The translations under genes and the position numbers were made by a program. The notes beneath the pieces are model-generated. The model ran no database searches and was not told where the DNA came from. It worked only from the letters and a program-made list of their open reading frames with translations. Positions 47,201 to 60,605 of a stretch of DNA of 64,000 nt are shown one piece after another. The stretch covers positions 300,679 through 364,678 of the forward strand of contig JNVV01000011.1 in NCBI GenBank assembly GCA_000733355.1, written 5' to 3'. Origin of the DNA: Falciphora oryzae (taxonomy: Eukaryota > Ascomycota > Sordariomycetes > Magnaporthales > Magnaporthaceae). How positions within the stretch are numbered: the stretch's first letter is position 1; every line of letters begins with the position of its first letter.

Positions 47201-50200
47201 GAAGATCCTGGCAGGCTAGTAGCGCCTCAGTAGGTAGGTGCCTGGGCACACCTACTGTGCCTCTGTAAACCTTGGGAGCGGAATATCTCCCGCCCCTTGG
47301 ATATATTCCACCAATCCGTGCTTGCATTCGACCACACCCTTTTCAATGGCCTGCTAAAGCATCCAACTATATACAAGAGTCTATCCCCGCATGCAGGATT
47401 GCTCGATTGCGATGTTGTGTTGCTTCGTGTGCGCGTGTGTGCGAGCGGCCAGGGATACGAATTGCGGTTTTGACTGCGCCCTTGATCCTTGCACAGTCTC
47501 AGGCATGCTGGTCGAAGCGTTCCCCAATCACGAGGCCGCATCCACGCTTCTAGGCGTTTACCAGAGTGTCGGGTCTATCTTTTCGCACTGTAGTCTGAGT
47601 TTAGCGTCAGGCCTTGCAGGGACTCGCCATTGAGTGTAGGTAGGGTCCATACATACGTAGTACATTGCCGGCCGGCAATGCATGTCCCAGCTGGGCTGGG
47701 CTGGCACGGCTTGTGCGACCCCTCTGCTTGCTCGGCAATATGCGCACCCCCATCCTCCCAGAGATCAGCCCGTTTTCTGGACGAACACAGGGGGTCGGCA
47801 GATGCGAACACCGGGCGTCGGCCCAGCGAGCTCCTGGTCCCATCCCTCAAGGCTGTCCACGACCCCTTGTCGCCTAGTGGGCCTGCCTCTGCCCGTGAAC
47901 GGCAGCCGGTGAGGTTCGACCTTGCTGCATTCTGTCAGCCTGGGCGGGCTTGGAAGAAGAAAAGAAAAGGAAAGGAAACGGTACTCAGGACGACATGCCA
48001 TGCTGCTGTGGATCATCTCTCTCACGCCATCATAGGTACCCCTAGGTAGCCAAGGAGAATCCCTTCCGCTTCGCTTCGCTTTCATCTCTCCTAGCAACCG
48101 TCTATCTTGGGAAGATACGCAATCTCTACGACGCCTGCCGCATGCTGCCCCCTTGGAGCTCCTGACCTGGTAACTGCCTGTGTTCATCTAGCCAAATGAA
48201 GCGTTGCCTGCAAAGCGAAAACCCCGGCCCGCGCTTCTCCGCCCCTCCTCGGCCCCGATAAACACACACTGGACAAAACCAGGTCATGGGATGTGGCCCT
48301 GGCCCAGTGGATGGCCTCCCTTGTCTTTCCCCGAGTTTCCCGTCCAACGTGTCTCCCTCGCATCTCTCCTCCCCCGTGGGGGCCATCGGGAGAAAAGGCG
48401 ACCCTTGTTTCTAGAAACCGCGAACAAATAAGCAGGGGAGGACAAGACCGTTGACGTCCAATCCCTTGGCCGGGGACGTATGGTTCTTATGTTGACATAC
48501 GGTTCTTGTGTCGCGATCATACTTTGCATTCAGTATAGCGGCTAAAACGGCCAGCGCGTTCGCAGACGCAGGCCATATCTCGGCATGTTGGGGAAATGAA
48601 TATCGACCTCGCAGCACTAACCCAGGCACCCAAGCCCCCACCACCGTTTCCCACATAGCTCTTGCGCAGTCCATGCTGGGGCGGGCACGCCTCCTCCCAG
48701 CCAAAAACATAGGTCCCTGGCCATGCACGGCCAAGCTCTCCACTGCTTTCAGCCGCCTTGAAAAAAAAAAAAAAAAAAAAAAAAAGCCACATCTGCACAT
48801 ATACGTGCGCATTCAGAACCCCGACCTGATGAGAAAACACAGAACGAAGAATCCTGTCCCCCTATGCAGTCAATTCTGAAAAAGGGAAAGCTCGAATCGT
48901 CCTGCCTGTTTTTGTGAACCAACCGATAAATGGCAGTCCGCAAAAATGCACGCACACCCTGCCACCCTTGTCATGTGCGAAGCTCGGCAGCGCCATAAAA
49001 AGGAATGCCGCCGTTCGCCGACCTCGCGGCAAACTGGCGGGGACACCGGGGGTGGGTGGTTTAGCACTAGGTAGGTAAGGTGGTGGGTTGACATTCACAA
49101 AAGGCGACCAGGGACGAGAACAGGGCATACGTAACCGGGCAAGGGAAGAAGCAGACTAAAACCGCGCTGCCCACACCTCCATCGCCCGCTAGCGGTGTTG
49201 AGGCCGGCACCGAGACTAGAATCTCGTGGCCGATCTCCGTGGGCAAACCCAATCGCGCACCATGGGTGGGAAACAAAAAAGTGTGCGTGGGTGTTTGGCG
49301 CGGTTGTGTACGCGCGGGAGACGAAGTTGGACAAGATGTTTAGGCACATACAGACAGCCACAAAATTGGAGGCAGGAACAGACGCGGGAGGCGCATACGC
49401 GCGGAAGAGTTAAAAAAAAAAAAAAAAAAAAGGTCTACACTTTTGTTTTGCTTGCAGTGGCACAGCCACGCATAGCCGCGCTGTTTTTTATGTGCCGCGA
49501 GAAATATGCAGGAAAAAAAAAATCAAATAAATAGACTGATCGCAACGTTAGATGAGTGTGTGGGCGGGTTGCACAACAGAAAACGCCGGTTGCCTACTCG
49601 GGGCGGCCAGACACGGCTAGATGGTGCGCTGCGGGCGAGGGACCAAGTGCACAACAGACTCCAGAGATGATCGGAGGGCGCCGAAAGGAAGACGAGAACG
49701 TGTGGGAGAAAAGAGAAGAAGGAGAGGAAAAAGGAAATCGAGAAGGCGGGGGGACCGGCGAGTACTTCGAACAAACAAGAGAAAAGGGAGGGTGTGGGCC
49801 GGACCCGGGGATTCGGTAACGCGGCGCTCGCCTAAGACGCCCAGTCTGGCCCCGACTCTCGGAAAAGAAATGGCCGGTCAGGTTCTGGATAGCCACACTC
49901 TCTCTGCGCTGTTCCTCTCCCAGGCAGCCAACCTAGCAACAGCGCCTGCGTGCGCAAAGAAAGGTGGCGCGGGTGAGTGGCCCATTTTTCTCAGCACGCA
50001 TGCACCTCTTCTCTTCTGGTCTTCTCGCCTCGCCTCTCGTTTCTCTCTTACTGGCCTTTTTGGGCCGAGATCTTTGGGCACTATTTTTTTTATTGCCTCG
50101 CGTCCGCAAGTTTTATGGCGCACTCCTTTGACAAACCAAACAGGCATGCCTGTTGGCACATAGAAGCCCAAACGACGCGAAAAAAAAAGCAACTAAGAGA

Positions 50201-51942
50201 GAGGAAAAAAAATTGCAGAAAGGGGAAATGTGAGCAGGTTCATCAGCTCATCATGTACACAGCTCCCAAAACACAACGCCCCGGGCCCAAGACCGCTCAA
50301 CAACCTCACAGAGCATTCTCCAGTCTTTTCCCCTTTTTTTCCACTCATAAAGCGTCCCTAGTCTAGTTTCTGTCCAGGTAGGCATGCAATCTTGGATGCC
50401 TGCCAAGATGGAGAGACGAGTCCGGACATTTAGAGACCGCCTGAGAGCGACGTGCTTCTTCTCAGGTCTGGATCTGCGGCTGTGTGTATGTGCGTGCTAT
50501 CACGTCGTACTATTTCGTTTGCCATGGGGCTTTTTTTCTTTCGGATCTGCATTTTCTGCTCCCTCGTCATTGCGTCCGCCCTCCCTCTTCTGAGAGCCGA
50601 CGCCCCCATCTTAGGAACCTTGGCGTAGTTTCACGACCCAAGGGCCCCTCGCGCGCAGATTATTCACGTAAATACAACCCAAAATGGAGTGGCGTTTCTT
50701 TTTTGGTCTCTCATTTTTTTCTTTTGTTTTCTTTTCTTTTCTTGTCCCTCGCTCCTCAACGCGTGAAAACGTGAGTTTGGGGGTGCGGTGAACCCCCGAT
50801 CCAAAACCCAGATCTGGAGAGGCCTGATTTATCGAAACCGGAGAGACAAACAAGACAGACTGACAGACGCCCATTGCGGAGGAGGCCGGTGGAATGAAAA
50901 AAAAAAAAAAAAACGTCAATGCCCTTTAGTCTCAGAAACAGGGCGCCGCCCCCAAGATTCCTCTGCCCGGCAAGTTCCATGTTCCGTGGAGAAGCTGACA
51001 TCGGCAGTGGGGGAGAGGGAGAAGGGAAAAAAAAAAAAAAAAAAAGTGACCACCGGCAACGAAAAAGCACAGCGCCGCCGGAGGTGATCAATCCCGAGAC
51101 GGCGCAGACCACTCCTTGCCTGCAAGCTTTCGGGGCGCTCTAAGCGGGGGGCCCCATGGCGGGTGCTGCTGAATAGCGACAGGCGAGGGAGGGGCCCACG
51201 GGCGTAACCAAGACAGGTGGCTTTCCCCTTGGCCCTGACGCGCTTGACCACTTGCGTGCCGCCGCCGTGAACAGGTTGACCGGTGAGCGGTCAACAAAGG
51301 GGGCTCCTTGTCGAGCCGCCATCACCATGGCACGTCTGTCACTTCTCTCAGCAAAGAAGTCATATCAGCCCAGGGGCCAAGGGCCAGCTTCTCATGATAC
51401 GCCGCAAACTTCAAGGTGGTACACAGAACGGTGGCGCGCCATTGGTCTCCTGGATTGTGAAACTTCTGGATTCTTCACCTAGGTTTCCTGAGGTATCCAT
51501 CCCCCTGTTTTTCGATAGACGCCTTGTAGCACCCGAAGAAAAAGATTGCAGTCCACCCAAGCCCCAAAATAAGCAATCTCCTGAAAGCCACACATAGAGT
51601 GATGATACATGATACGGCAAAAATGTAGCTCGGAAAAAAGAAGAGGGGAAAAGTAGCGAAGCAAAAGACCACCCAAATCAACCGTGTGTGCTTCCCGCAG
51701 TGAGAAATGAAGGAGAGAAATGACATTGTGCCCCCGAACAAATAATAAACGCAGAAGAAAAGTAGAGAGAAAAGGATCAGGTAAAATGAGGTGGATGGGG
51801 AAATCAAGCAACCAATCCGACGACACTAAGGATTAATGGTAAGAGGCAGAAGCACCTGGGCAAAGAAACAGAGGACGCGTTGGGGGAGGGTGGCAGTGCC
51901 CTCATGCGAGTTGAGCTGCAAGGTAATGAATGGTCCCAAGCC
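44265..51942. other. long stretch without a convincing gene
   Basis: About 7.7 kb between the 5' end of the LRR-like gene and the 3' end of the C2H2 gene. It holds many TAGGTA/TACCTA motifs (46.1-49.1 kb), poly-A runs (about 48760-48785, 49411-49430, 50897-50914, 51029-51045) and no supported coding region. The longest open frame (44719-45627, +) is discussed under rejected items. Confidence 0.55.
46329..46352. repeat. tandem TACCTAGGTA / CTACCTAC motif
   Basis: A palindromic CCTAGGTA core extended by CTAC repeats. It is the longest member in this half of a family of short TAGGTA-type motifs found only between genes here. Confidence 0.7.
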
Positions 51943-53079
51943 TTACTCCTCGCGCTTGATGCGCATCTGCCTCGGCTTGCGCCTCTTGTCCATGTCCCGG
52001 TAGTGGTCCTCCCACCACTGCTCGGCGCCAGGGATGTAGTTGGGGCTCTTCTCATCCGTGTGCTTTTTGAAGTGAGAGTAAAAGTTATCAAAACGGTCTC
52101 TCGTTTGGTGCTTCCGCGGGCAGTCAGGGTGGCAGTAAAAGTACTGCGGATCCTTCGAGTGTCTGCAGAAACGAGGTGGTTAATTAGAGCCACCAAGCTG
52201 AACCCTGGAAAGATGGGGGGAAACCTACGACTTCTCGTGGCGCACTTTGTGCTCATGCCTTTTGTATAGCTTGTTGCAGCCAGGGTGCGAGCATGGGTGT
52301 TTGTTCTTCTCGTAGACGAGGGCAGACTCGTTGTCCGTTGGCTTCACGGACTTTTTGCTGGCGCCCCGAGTGCTTTGCTGGCGGGCGGTCCTGCGCGCGT
52401 CGGTTGTCGACCGTGTCCGGCCTGTGCTACCCCTGGGAGGCCTGGGCTCACCAGCCATCTCCCGCTTGCATATCCTATCGAAGCCCATGTCCATCGACAT
52501 GGAGGACGACCGGGAGCACGGCGAACTCTCGAACATGGGCACAGGGGAGCCGGCATGCACCCAGATCGAAGCCTGCGCGCCGGGGCTGGGAGTCCCGTGT
52601 GTCGGGTAGCCTGGCGTGTGGGCCATGAAAGGGGGCGATTGCGGCAGGCCATCGGCATACGGGTATGCGCCAGGCGTGCCTTGAAGAGGCATTTGGTGTT
52701 CCATGAAGCTCAGCGGCGCCGGGATAGTCATCTCCATGGGGTTTCCGGTCCTCGGGGGCGTCACTGGAGGGTAGTTATCTCGATAATAGCCCTGGGTGCT
52801 GGGCTGGAGCGTCATGTTGTGCATGTAGTCGGGCATAGTGGGGGGTGGCGTCATGACAATGCGCATGTCAACGGCGCCCAGCCTGTGGTCGAAGTTGAGG
52901 GACGAGTGCCTCCGTGGCGGCGGAGTTTGGCATCCAAAGGAGTCTCGAGTTGAGTTCGGTGTCACTGCGCCGTAGGGGGACGAGACGGAGGACGAGAAAC
53001 TGCCGCCGGGACTGGATGAGTAGGAGAAGGAGTCTTCCATGTCAAGGTGGCCGAAGCTACTATCCATGTGGGGCCTCAT
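51943..53079 (-). CDS. C2H2 zinc-finger protein, probable transcription factor
   Basis: Two exons, 53079-52229 and 52162-51943 (intron 66 bp), encode 356 residues. Residues 1 to about 245 are disordered, rich in S, P, G, M and Y with runs such as PGGSFSSSVSSPYG and MTPPPTMPDYMHN, as in activation regions. A basic stretch (RGSTGRTRSTTDARRTARQQ) precedes two zinc-finger-like modules. Finger 1 is C263-X4-C268-X12-H281-X3-H285 and is completed only after splicing, since the intron falls in its H-X3-H part. Finger 2 is a longer C294-X3-C298-X15-H314-X3-H318. A tryptophan/Asp-rich stretch (GAEQWWEDHYRDMD) and a basic tail (KRRKPRQMRIKREE) end the protein. The start is the first ATG in frame; upstream the frame opens only from GTG. 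I cannot assign a pathway. Confidence 0.85.
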
Positions 53080-55894
53080 GGTAGGAGCACTGCTGGCTGT
53101 GGCTCCGAGGGCTTTTTGTGTGTTTTTCACTGCGTGTGGAGATGAGAGGGAATAGAGAATGAGGCAGTCTCTGATGAGCGACAGGTAAGGAATCCTGAGA
53201 GGGGATTCGGGATGGGATGGGAATTCTTCGACTTCGTCCGATCAAGACATGGAGCGGCCAGACTGGGTAAATATACATATAAGGCATCGCAGGTGAGATG
53301 CTTGATGGAAATGGGGCGTGGATAGAGTGCTAGGGTCAGGGGGTGTTGGTAGATGGGAGGGGAGTGGAGATGCAGTTGACAAGAAAGACTAGGGGCTAGG
53401 GGGTGCACGTCGGCTGGAATGCCACGGCCGCAAGGCAAGGCGCGTGCAAAAGAAAGCACCTCCACCCAAGCAAGTAGTCGAGGACCATGCATAAGTGCCT
53501 CGGGAGATAGCGGTCGATCTAGGCAACCTGTGTGCCCCATACTGTTTGGCCCTGCCCTATCCTTCCCTGCTCATGTTTTAGGAGCGACGCCTATTTGGGC
53601 CACGCCTGAACTCCTAACGGTAGGTAGGGTTGAGGTGGAGGAGGAGGGAGGGGGCGTGTGCTGGATGGCAGACCAGGGAGGGCGAGGACAGGATGAGAGG
53701 GCTGCCCTTGCCAGCTAGGGTGGTATGGACTTCGTTCCTGGCCCGCAGACCGGGGGTGGATGGGTCTACGCCATCATGAAAATAGGTACAATAGATACAC
53801 CCAGTCGGTAGGGCCAGCGGAGCCCGCTCGTACCGGTGCATACCTCATTTTGTGTGCTGTGTTTACTGCCGTAACAAGCTGGGCCAAGAGGCGAAAGGTG
53901 GTGCAGGCTAGCAAGTCTGGGCTAGTTGGCCGCCGCGCGCCGCTTTTGCTACCTTTCTTTTTTTATTCTCTCCCCATCGCCTCGAGCGGGCGCGGTCTGA
54001 TGCAGCGGGCGTACCGGGAAGCTTAGCACCGCTCAGAGGCGCACCGAGACGTCAAGGCCGAAGGATTGGTGTGCAAGAGGAGAGACAGCGCCATGGAGAG
54101 CAGCGGCCATCACAAGAAACACTCGGGCCATTGCCGGCCGGATTCCAAAGCCCATTGTCAGTTCGTCAAAAGCGCGGCTCTGGGACCTGGAATGGTGGAC
54201 ATCTGTTTGGAATGGGGATTGCCATCTCGCGGGCCATTGAAGGCGATCAACCGGCCATGGGGCAGTAATAAGACATGCACTCTGGTGGCGGGGACAGGGG
54301 GGCTCGCGGTTGGCAGAGCCCCAGCAGACCCAGATGTGCAGGTGGGAGCCAAGGAGCTCCCCACAAGCCAACACCCCGCTCAAGCCTCACTAGTGTTGGC
54401 GGCTGCTGGAACCGGAGGCTGCGAGGAGCGAGGTGCGGACACAGTTGCGACTGCCTCGGGGTTCCAGCGGGATCTTCCTGCCCAGTCGCCTAGTGAGAGC
54501 GCGCGTTGGAGGAGCCGCTCCGGAAATCTCCTGTCAGCGCAGAATTAAAGGCCAGGGACTCGGTTAGCGGGAGAGAAGGGGTAAGATAGGCTCCGGTCGT
54601 AGCAGGTCCAGCTCCCGCGAGGGCGTGCACTAGAGGAGCCCACTAGTAGCGACATCGATGCTACTAAGGCGGGTGACCTCGGCTGTCTGTTGGGCTCGGG
54701 GCGGGCAGGCAGGCTGACAGACATGTCTACCTGGTAGCCGGAAAGGAGGAAGAGAGAGCCAGAGGCCTGGCAGCTCGGTCACATCAATCCCGGCTCATGC
54801 GAGAACCGAACGAGCACGGCCTCGCCACAGCCTTCAGGGCTCGGCTGGCTGAGACCCATTGCCTGTTGGGCCAAGGACGACGGGCGAGGGTCGCGAATGA
54901 GTCCAATGTGTTTCTCGTCTGGCCGTCGGGGTCAGGTCAGCCAGTGTATTGTTCTCAGTCGCGTGCTCAATGCGCCCTTTCAGTCAGCCTCTCGTGGATC
55001 GCAGGAACATAGGTGAATCGGTGTCGCAGAAGCCCTCCTCTCCTCAAGCGTCAAGAGTCAGTACCCATAACGTGCAGAGGTCTATACGGCGCAGGTCGCA
55101 GGTGCAGAGGGAGGAGGGTCTGTGGGATCGAAGACATCAATCAAATTAAGCATGGGGCATTGGCCCGGCGGGCGGCTCGTCTCTTCGCATGAGGCAGGTC
55201 TCTGCTGAATCGCGACGCAGAAGTGGATCAATACACGGGGCCTGGGGTCGTATATTTCGAGGTCGTGGCCATCGCTGCTTCCCACCACGATCCCTGCACG
55301 ACGTTGGGTCGGCTTTCGGAAAGAACTGCCCAGGTACATGGGCATCATCCTGGGTACGAGCCAAAATCACCTCCACAAAGGGCTAGCGTGATGGGGCACC
55401 ACCCCCTCCAGGGGTCGCCACAGCAAAATTGAATCTTGGCTCGCTTCCAGTTCCACCCAATGCACATTCGATCAACCTCAGCTCGTCTGTGCTTTGTGCT
55501 GTGCCTTTTTGGCCTCCTGGTCCGGAGTATTTTGATGCCTTTTTTGTGCTTCGAATTCCCGGCAGACTCTCGCGGACTCCCGCCCAGGCAGTGCTGTTCT
55601 GGACATGGTGTTTTGGTGGCTCAACGGCCCCTGGGGTTCTTGCCCCATTGCCTCGAGATGCGGCTTTCTCCTACTACGTAGTCTACGTGGGGGGCGGGCA
55701 AACAAAGATCGCGGGGCTCTTGGAGCCGGCGGAACCTTAAAACGGCGAGCTGCCTGGCTCGCCCGGGATGGCTGCGCTGCTCCTGCGAATAACCGTCACG
55801 ATTGCTTGTTCCGCTGCTCACGAGCCCGGTGCTAGTCTGCGCTTGGCAGACGAGCATCACAGGCAGGCACGCGGGGATGAATCAAGGATAGAGG

Positions 55895-55895
<1 letters not shown>

Positions 55896-55939
<44 letters not shown>

Positions 55940-55940
55940 G
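55896..55940. repeat. GACA tetranucleotide microsatellite
   Basis: Eleven uninterrupted GACA units. Confidence 0.95.
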
Positions 55941-57653
55941 CAAGCAGTGCGCAGCTGCTGATATGCCTGCGGACTTTGGGGCCAAGGCGTGCCGCGACGA
56001 GGACAAAAACCCGGCTGGCACCACCCCCTCCTCGCCCTCCTTAGTTCGATCCTTCAGTCCACGCCCTCTTCATACAACCTGGTCGAGGCGTACGACCTTT
56101 GACCAATTAGTGACCTGCCAGAGACATCTCCATGCCAAAAGAGCTAGCGTCAGAGCGCGCCGGCCACACGCCTCCAAGAACGGCCCCTCCAACTGAACCA
56201 CGCCCTCCTCCCCTTTTGGGCCTTGCACTTGATGTACCGTATGTGGATGTCGAGGCCGGATGCGGAGGCTATCAGACGGCAATGTCTATGGAATATCCCC
56301 CAGACCACCGACTACCACCCTGGTACTTGCTGTTAGATCTGTGGGCCATAACCAGGTTGGTGGTTCCGCCATTCCACTTGCTCGTTCTATTTTCTCTTCC
56401 AACCCACCAAAGCCTTGCACATGGGTCACAGAGCCAATAATGTCCGACCTCCGACTTGACAGGTGTCTGCATCTGGTGGCGTCTCCTGGTGGAGACCCTC
56501 CTTTCTCTTACCTCATAGTCGACACGCGCTGGGTGGCCAGCCGAGGCTGGCTGCTGGGCTGGCTACGGTGGGGAGGGAGATGGTGCACATTACTTTTGAA
56601 ACCTGCAGGATAGTCAATGGGTCGACATGTCGGGACCCCATCGCGGCCAGGGAGAGGTGGTTCAATAACCCGCTTGTATCAAAGTGAGAGAGAATCAAGA
56701 CTATTGTCCAGCTTCTCCCTCCTGCAGAAAACTCAAGCGCCTGCCTCCGTGCCTCCGTGTCCAGGGGCAACGCAGCTTTCTCGCAGGCGTCGATGAAAAT
56801 AGACAAGCCGTTGGAACGGAGGGCGCGCATGTCCGTCGGCACGCGTTCGCTGGCAAGCCCTGGCAGGCATCCTCGCAATAGGTAGAGCATCGAGAGAAGC
56901 CCTTCAGGGTACCTAGTGCAACGCAATTCCAGACCTCGGCAGGCTAGCATGTACATCGGTACACACTAACCGTCCCGCCGGCCGCCTATCCTCGGCCCAG
57001 ACCCCCCAGGTGACGGATGGCTTGAAAAGATGACACAATAGCAACCCAGGAAGCGGTCCTTGCTATTCGCGGACACCGAACCAGCCTTTCCTCTTTCGGT
57101 AGATCGAGCGCTCTGGCACCCTCTCGCGGGCAGGCAAAAGCTACCTACCTACCTCTCTCCGCTTTTTGCTTGCATGCCCCCCTATGTAGGGAGGCGTTGA
57201 GTGGCGGCCCCTTGGCTACAACGCCGGCATCTCCGGGAAAAAAGCCCCCCGCCCCCATCTCCTCCCAACAGCCTTATCGAGTACGTATTTAGTAACATAC
57301 ATGGTAGCTAGGTTAGGTGGTAGGTACGTATGCCATGGCCACTGGTATGCGAGTGGTGGGTGTGCCCCCGTGGGACGGAATATCGCCGCCCTCGTGCTGC
57401 CCCGTCGTTGCCACGGCGCACCACAACGTCTCGTCCGGGTTTCTTGGAGAGACCCTCGCCGCTAACGATGGCTGCGGAGGCTCTCGGCTCTCCTAACACG
57501 GATGCCCCGTCATCTGAATCACCCCCTACGCTTCCGGCTTGCATTGTCCCCAGAGGCCCTAGTGTCTTGGCTACCTAAGCAACGAATAGAGAGGGAGAGA
57601 AAGTGTGCGGTCTTGACGTCGCCGCCCTTTGCTGCCCCAACTCTGCCTGGTCA

Positions 57654-57655
<2 letters not shown>

Positions 57656-57694
<39 letters not shown>
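57656..57694. repeat. TG dinucleotide microsatellite
   Basis: About nineteen uninterrupted TG units, capable of Z-DNA formation. Confidence 0.95.
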
Positions 57695-57696
<2 letters not shown>

Positions 57697-58807
57697 GAAG
57701 GTGAGCTCTTACGACTCAGTGTCAAGGCATCATTTTTTTGCCATCCGCATGATGATCCCGAGCCCGGGGACATGGCGCAGCGGGGAAACTGGTCAAAGTC
57801 GGCCCGATGACGGTCGGTAAGTAAGTGATCCATAGCGCGAAAGAATGCAGGAAGCCCAGAAACACCGCTTTCGATCTCGCACAAGCCCCCAAAACGCGCC
57901 CAAAATTGGACCCGAGCACTAGGATTTCACAAAGGCAGATACTCTATCTCGACCTCCGCCGCCAGCATCTCTGGGACGCACCGGTTTTGCGTGCGGAAAA
58001 CAATCTTGTTGCTTTTGCCCGCTTCCACTTGTGACTAAATCCCGAATTCTCATGCGGTATCCATCCATTGGAAGGTTCTCCCTCAATGTGAAATCACCAA
58101 CATCACTTATTGAGCACTTTTTTTTACTGTACCACCCCTGAACGGGTGCTAGCGTAGACCAGGCCAAGGAAGGGGGCAATGTTGATGGTGATGGGGACAG
58201 CTTGCCTACAGTTATCTAGCAAAACTATGGGTTGATTGCTGTCTACAAGCCACATCGAGCGCCCCTTGGTGCCCCTTCCGTGGTCCATCACCCGAGCCAG
58301 GTAGTTGGAGAGGCTTGCTCAGTTACGCCGAGATACCATGCGATGGGCCTCCGCCCAACATCCGTAAGTTGACCTCTGGTGTTGACTGTACCTTACGATG
58401 ACGTTAGAGCTCATATAGCCCGTTTGATATCCTAGGCTGCAAGTCTATCAAACACCTTCATATTGGCGTGCTTAAGAAGGATGCTCAAACAAACGGCCTA
58501 CGAAGATTAGCAAAACGCCAAGGGGGACACGTCTATCTCCTTCAGTCGACCATTGATCTCCTGAGGGGAAACACCTCAATTGAGATGTTCGAGCATAAAT
58601 CCATCCTGATCGGCAGAAACGCCAGGATACGGGCACGTCAATGCGCCGACAAATATTGCCGCAAGGTCTTATTATTGTAGGCATGGGGTGAGAATGGGGC
58701 CGCTCTTGGCCACTCCGCAATGCCTACTTGTAAAAATCTACGGCAACATTTAACCCTGGCCGGAAAACAGGACTGCTGAGCCACCCCTCAGTCATCCGCC
58801 AGTCCCG

Positions 58808-60605
58808 CTACTCCGCTGCCGGCTCGTTGTCGGAGAGGCCCTGGAGAGCCTCCTGCATCTCCTCCTCAGTGGCCTCGAGGCCCGATGAGCTCATGATCTT
58901 GGTGTTCTTCTCCTCAGCTAAATCGTCAAACACAAAAAGTCAGTAAGCGCTCGTCGAGGGTATTGAGAGTCGGGGTAGTGGCAAGCCCCAGGGAACAGCA
59001 GAAAGAAGACACATACTCTTGGGCTCAACCAAGAGATTCTCCTGAACCTCGCAGTCCATCAATGTCGAACCTTCCCCGACCTGGCTGCGCTTGCCGAGAA
59101 TGCAGCGAACGAGCCTGCAGCCCTTGCCAACAACGACGCCGTCCATGAGAAGGCAGTGTTGTAGCTTGGCGCCCTCCTCGATCCTGCAGTTTGCACCTAT
59201 TATCGACTCCTTGATCGATACCTTCTCCTCGACTATGACATTATCGGCCACGAGGCAATCGGGCCGCGTGATAGTCGTGCGGGAGCGCACGCCCTCGGGA
59301 TACGCAACCTTGCGCGCATGTGCAAACAGCGACGCTGCCGCCGCGCCCGACTCCTCGATCGAGGGGAGCTTGGCCAGCTGGAGCGACACCGCGAGCAGTG
59401 CCTGGGCCGTGTCTACGCGGCGGATCAGGGGCTCTGTTGGCTGGGACGGATGAATGTAGGCCAGCATAGGTGGGACTGCTATTGATTGCTCGGCCTTCAA
59501 CGAGGAGTTACCGCGCTGACCATGCCGCTGACCTCCCGCCGGGTCCAGGGAGCCTGGCTCGATGGGAGACGACGGTGCGCTCTCGGGGCTGTGGGAGTGC
59601 CACTCTCGCTCCCTTGCCGGGGACTGGCCTGCCGGACGCAACAGCTTGTCTAGGCCGAGTTTCGAGGCGAGTCCGTCCTGCCAACCGGCTTTTGCCCACC
59701 AGCCCACGACGTCCTCACCGATGCTCTCGAGGTGTTCGTTCTCGTTGACAAAGTCCATGACCCACCGGGGGAAGATGTAGATGTGGGCGTCTCTGTGGTT
59801 CGTCATCATGCGTATCCTGGGGTGGCGGCGCAGAAGGCCGTGTCGGATCGGGAGTCCGCCCTTCTCCTCGGTGAGATCGTTGAGCGAGTCATTGGGCATG
59901 GAGCATGCCAGGTTGGCCAGGTGTGGTATCACCGATCCCTTGGGCGGCGCTACGGGGAGGGACGCAACGGATGTGGTGATTATGAAGTCCTTTTCCTCTC
60001 CCTTGATAGGCGCGACCTTGGTGTCATACCACACACCCAGTCCCCCGCTGTATGCCCCACTGTCGCCCTCGCCCTCCTCGTTAGAGTCGGCATTCAGCTG
60101 GGCGGACTTGACCATCCATGCCTGCACCAGCGCGTCGCCTCCAAGCTCGCAGACGAGGTCGCATGGCAAGACGAAGAAGTCTCGGCTCACGACCGACTTC
60201 ACCTCGGGCAGACGAAGAATCTCGGCGGTGCCAGTGTTGTAGGTCAGGTCCTTTGGCGCCAGCAGGTTGGGTGTCGGCAGGGGTAGACTGGTGAGGAATG
60301 GGTTAGTCTTCAGCGAGGCGTTGAGTGCTTCTGACGCTGTTGGCGGGCAGATGAGTGTGATATCTGAGAGTTGTGTTAGCACCCGGTGCCTGTCAGAGGC
60401 AGGTGACCGCAGGCACAAACGAACCTGTGATGCCCAGCCTGTAGCAGAAACTCAGAGGGTACCAGACCATGGGCCTGTTGGCGATGGGAAGAAGCGCCTT
60501 TGGGTTCTCGTCCGGGTTCGCAGTAAAGGTGGGAAACGAAGAGCCGGGGCCGCAGAGAATCAAGGCCTGCAGCCCAGGGGCCACGGCCGTGACGGCATGG
60601 GGCAT
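58808..60605 (-). CDS. GCD1: translation initiation factor eIF2B, gamma subunit
   Basis: The gamma subunit of eIF2B, the guanine-nucleotide exchange factor that recycles eIF2; gamma and epsilon form the catalytic subcomplex. Three exons, 60605-60425, 60363-59017 and 58917-58808 (introns 61 and 99 bp), encode 545 residues. The N terminus has the nucleotidyltransferase-like start LQALILCGPGSSFPTF, then NPKALLPIANRPMVWYPLSF and, after the first splice, GITDITLICPP. The middle contains the NTGTAEILRLPEV and FFVLPCDLVCELGG segments. The C-terminal part is a left-handed beta-helix of hexapeptide repeats (DCLVADNVIVEEKVSIKES, IIGANCRIEEGAKLQHCLLM, GVVVGKGCRLVRCILGKRSQ). The end is acidic (EEEMQEALQGLSDNEPAAE). 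The first in-frame ATG is at 60605. The protein is cytosolic. Confidence 0.95.

Larger units (their letters stand above)
53080..58807. other. long upstream region of the C2H2 gene
   Basis: About 5.7 kb with no supported gene. It contains GACA and TG microsatellites and several TAGGTA-type motifs. Longer open frames are GC-driven and unsupported. Confidence 0.55.

Noticed and set aside
55896..55940. Regular repeats checked as a possible CRISPR-like array
   Set aside because: A plain tetranucleotide microsatellite without spacers, in a eukaryotic genome.
56046..56056. GTTCGATCC resembling a tRNA B box
   Set aside because: No A box or cloverleaf can be formed with the upstream sequence. A similar B-box-like GATTCGACTCC near 37012 fails the same test. 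I found no tRNA gene in the window.
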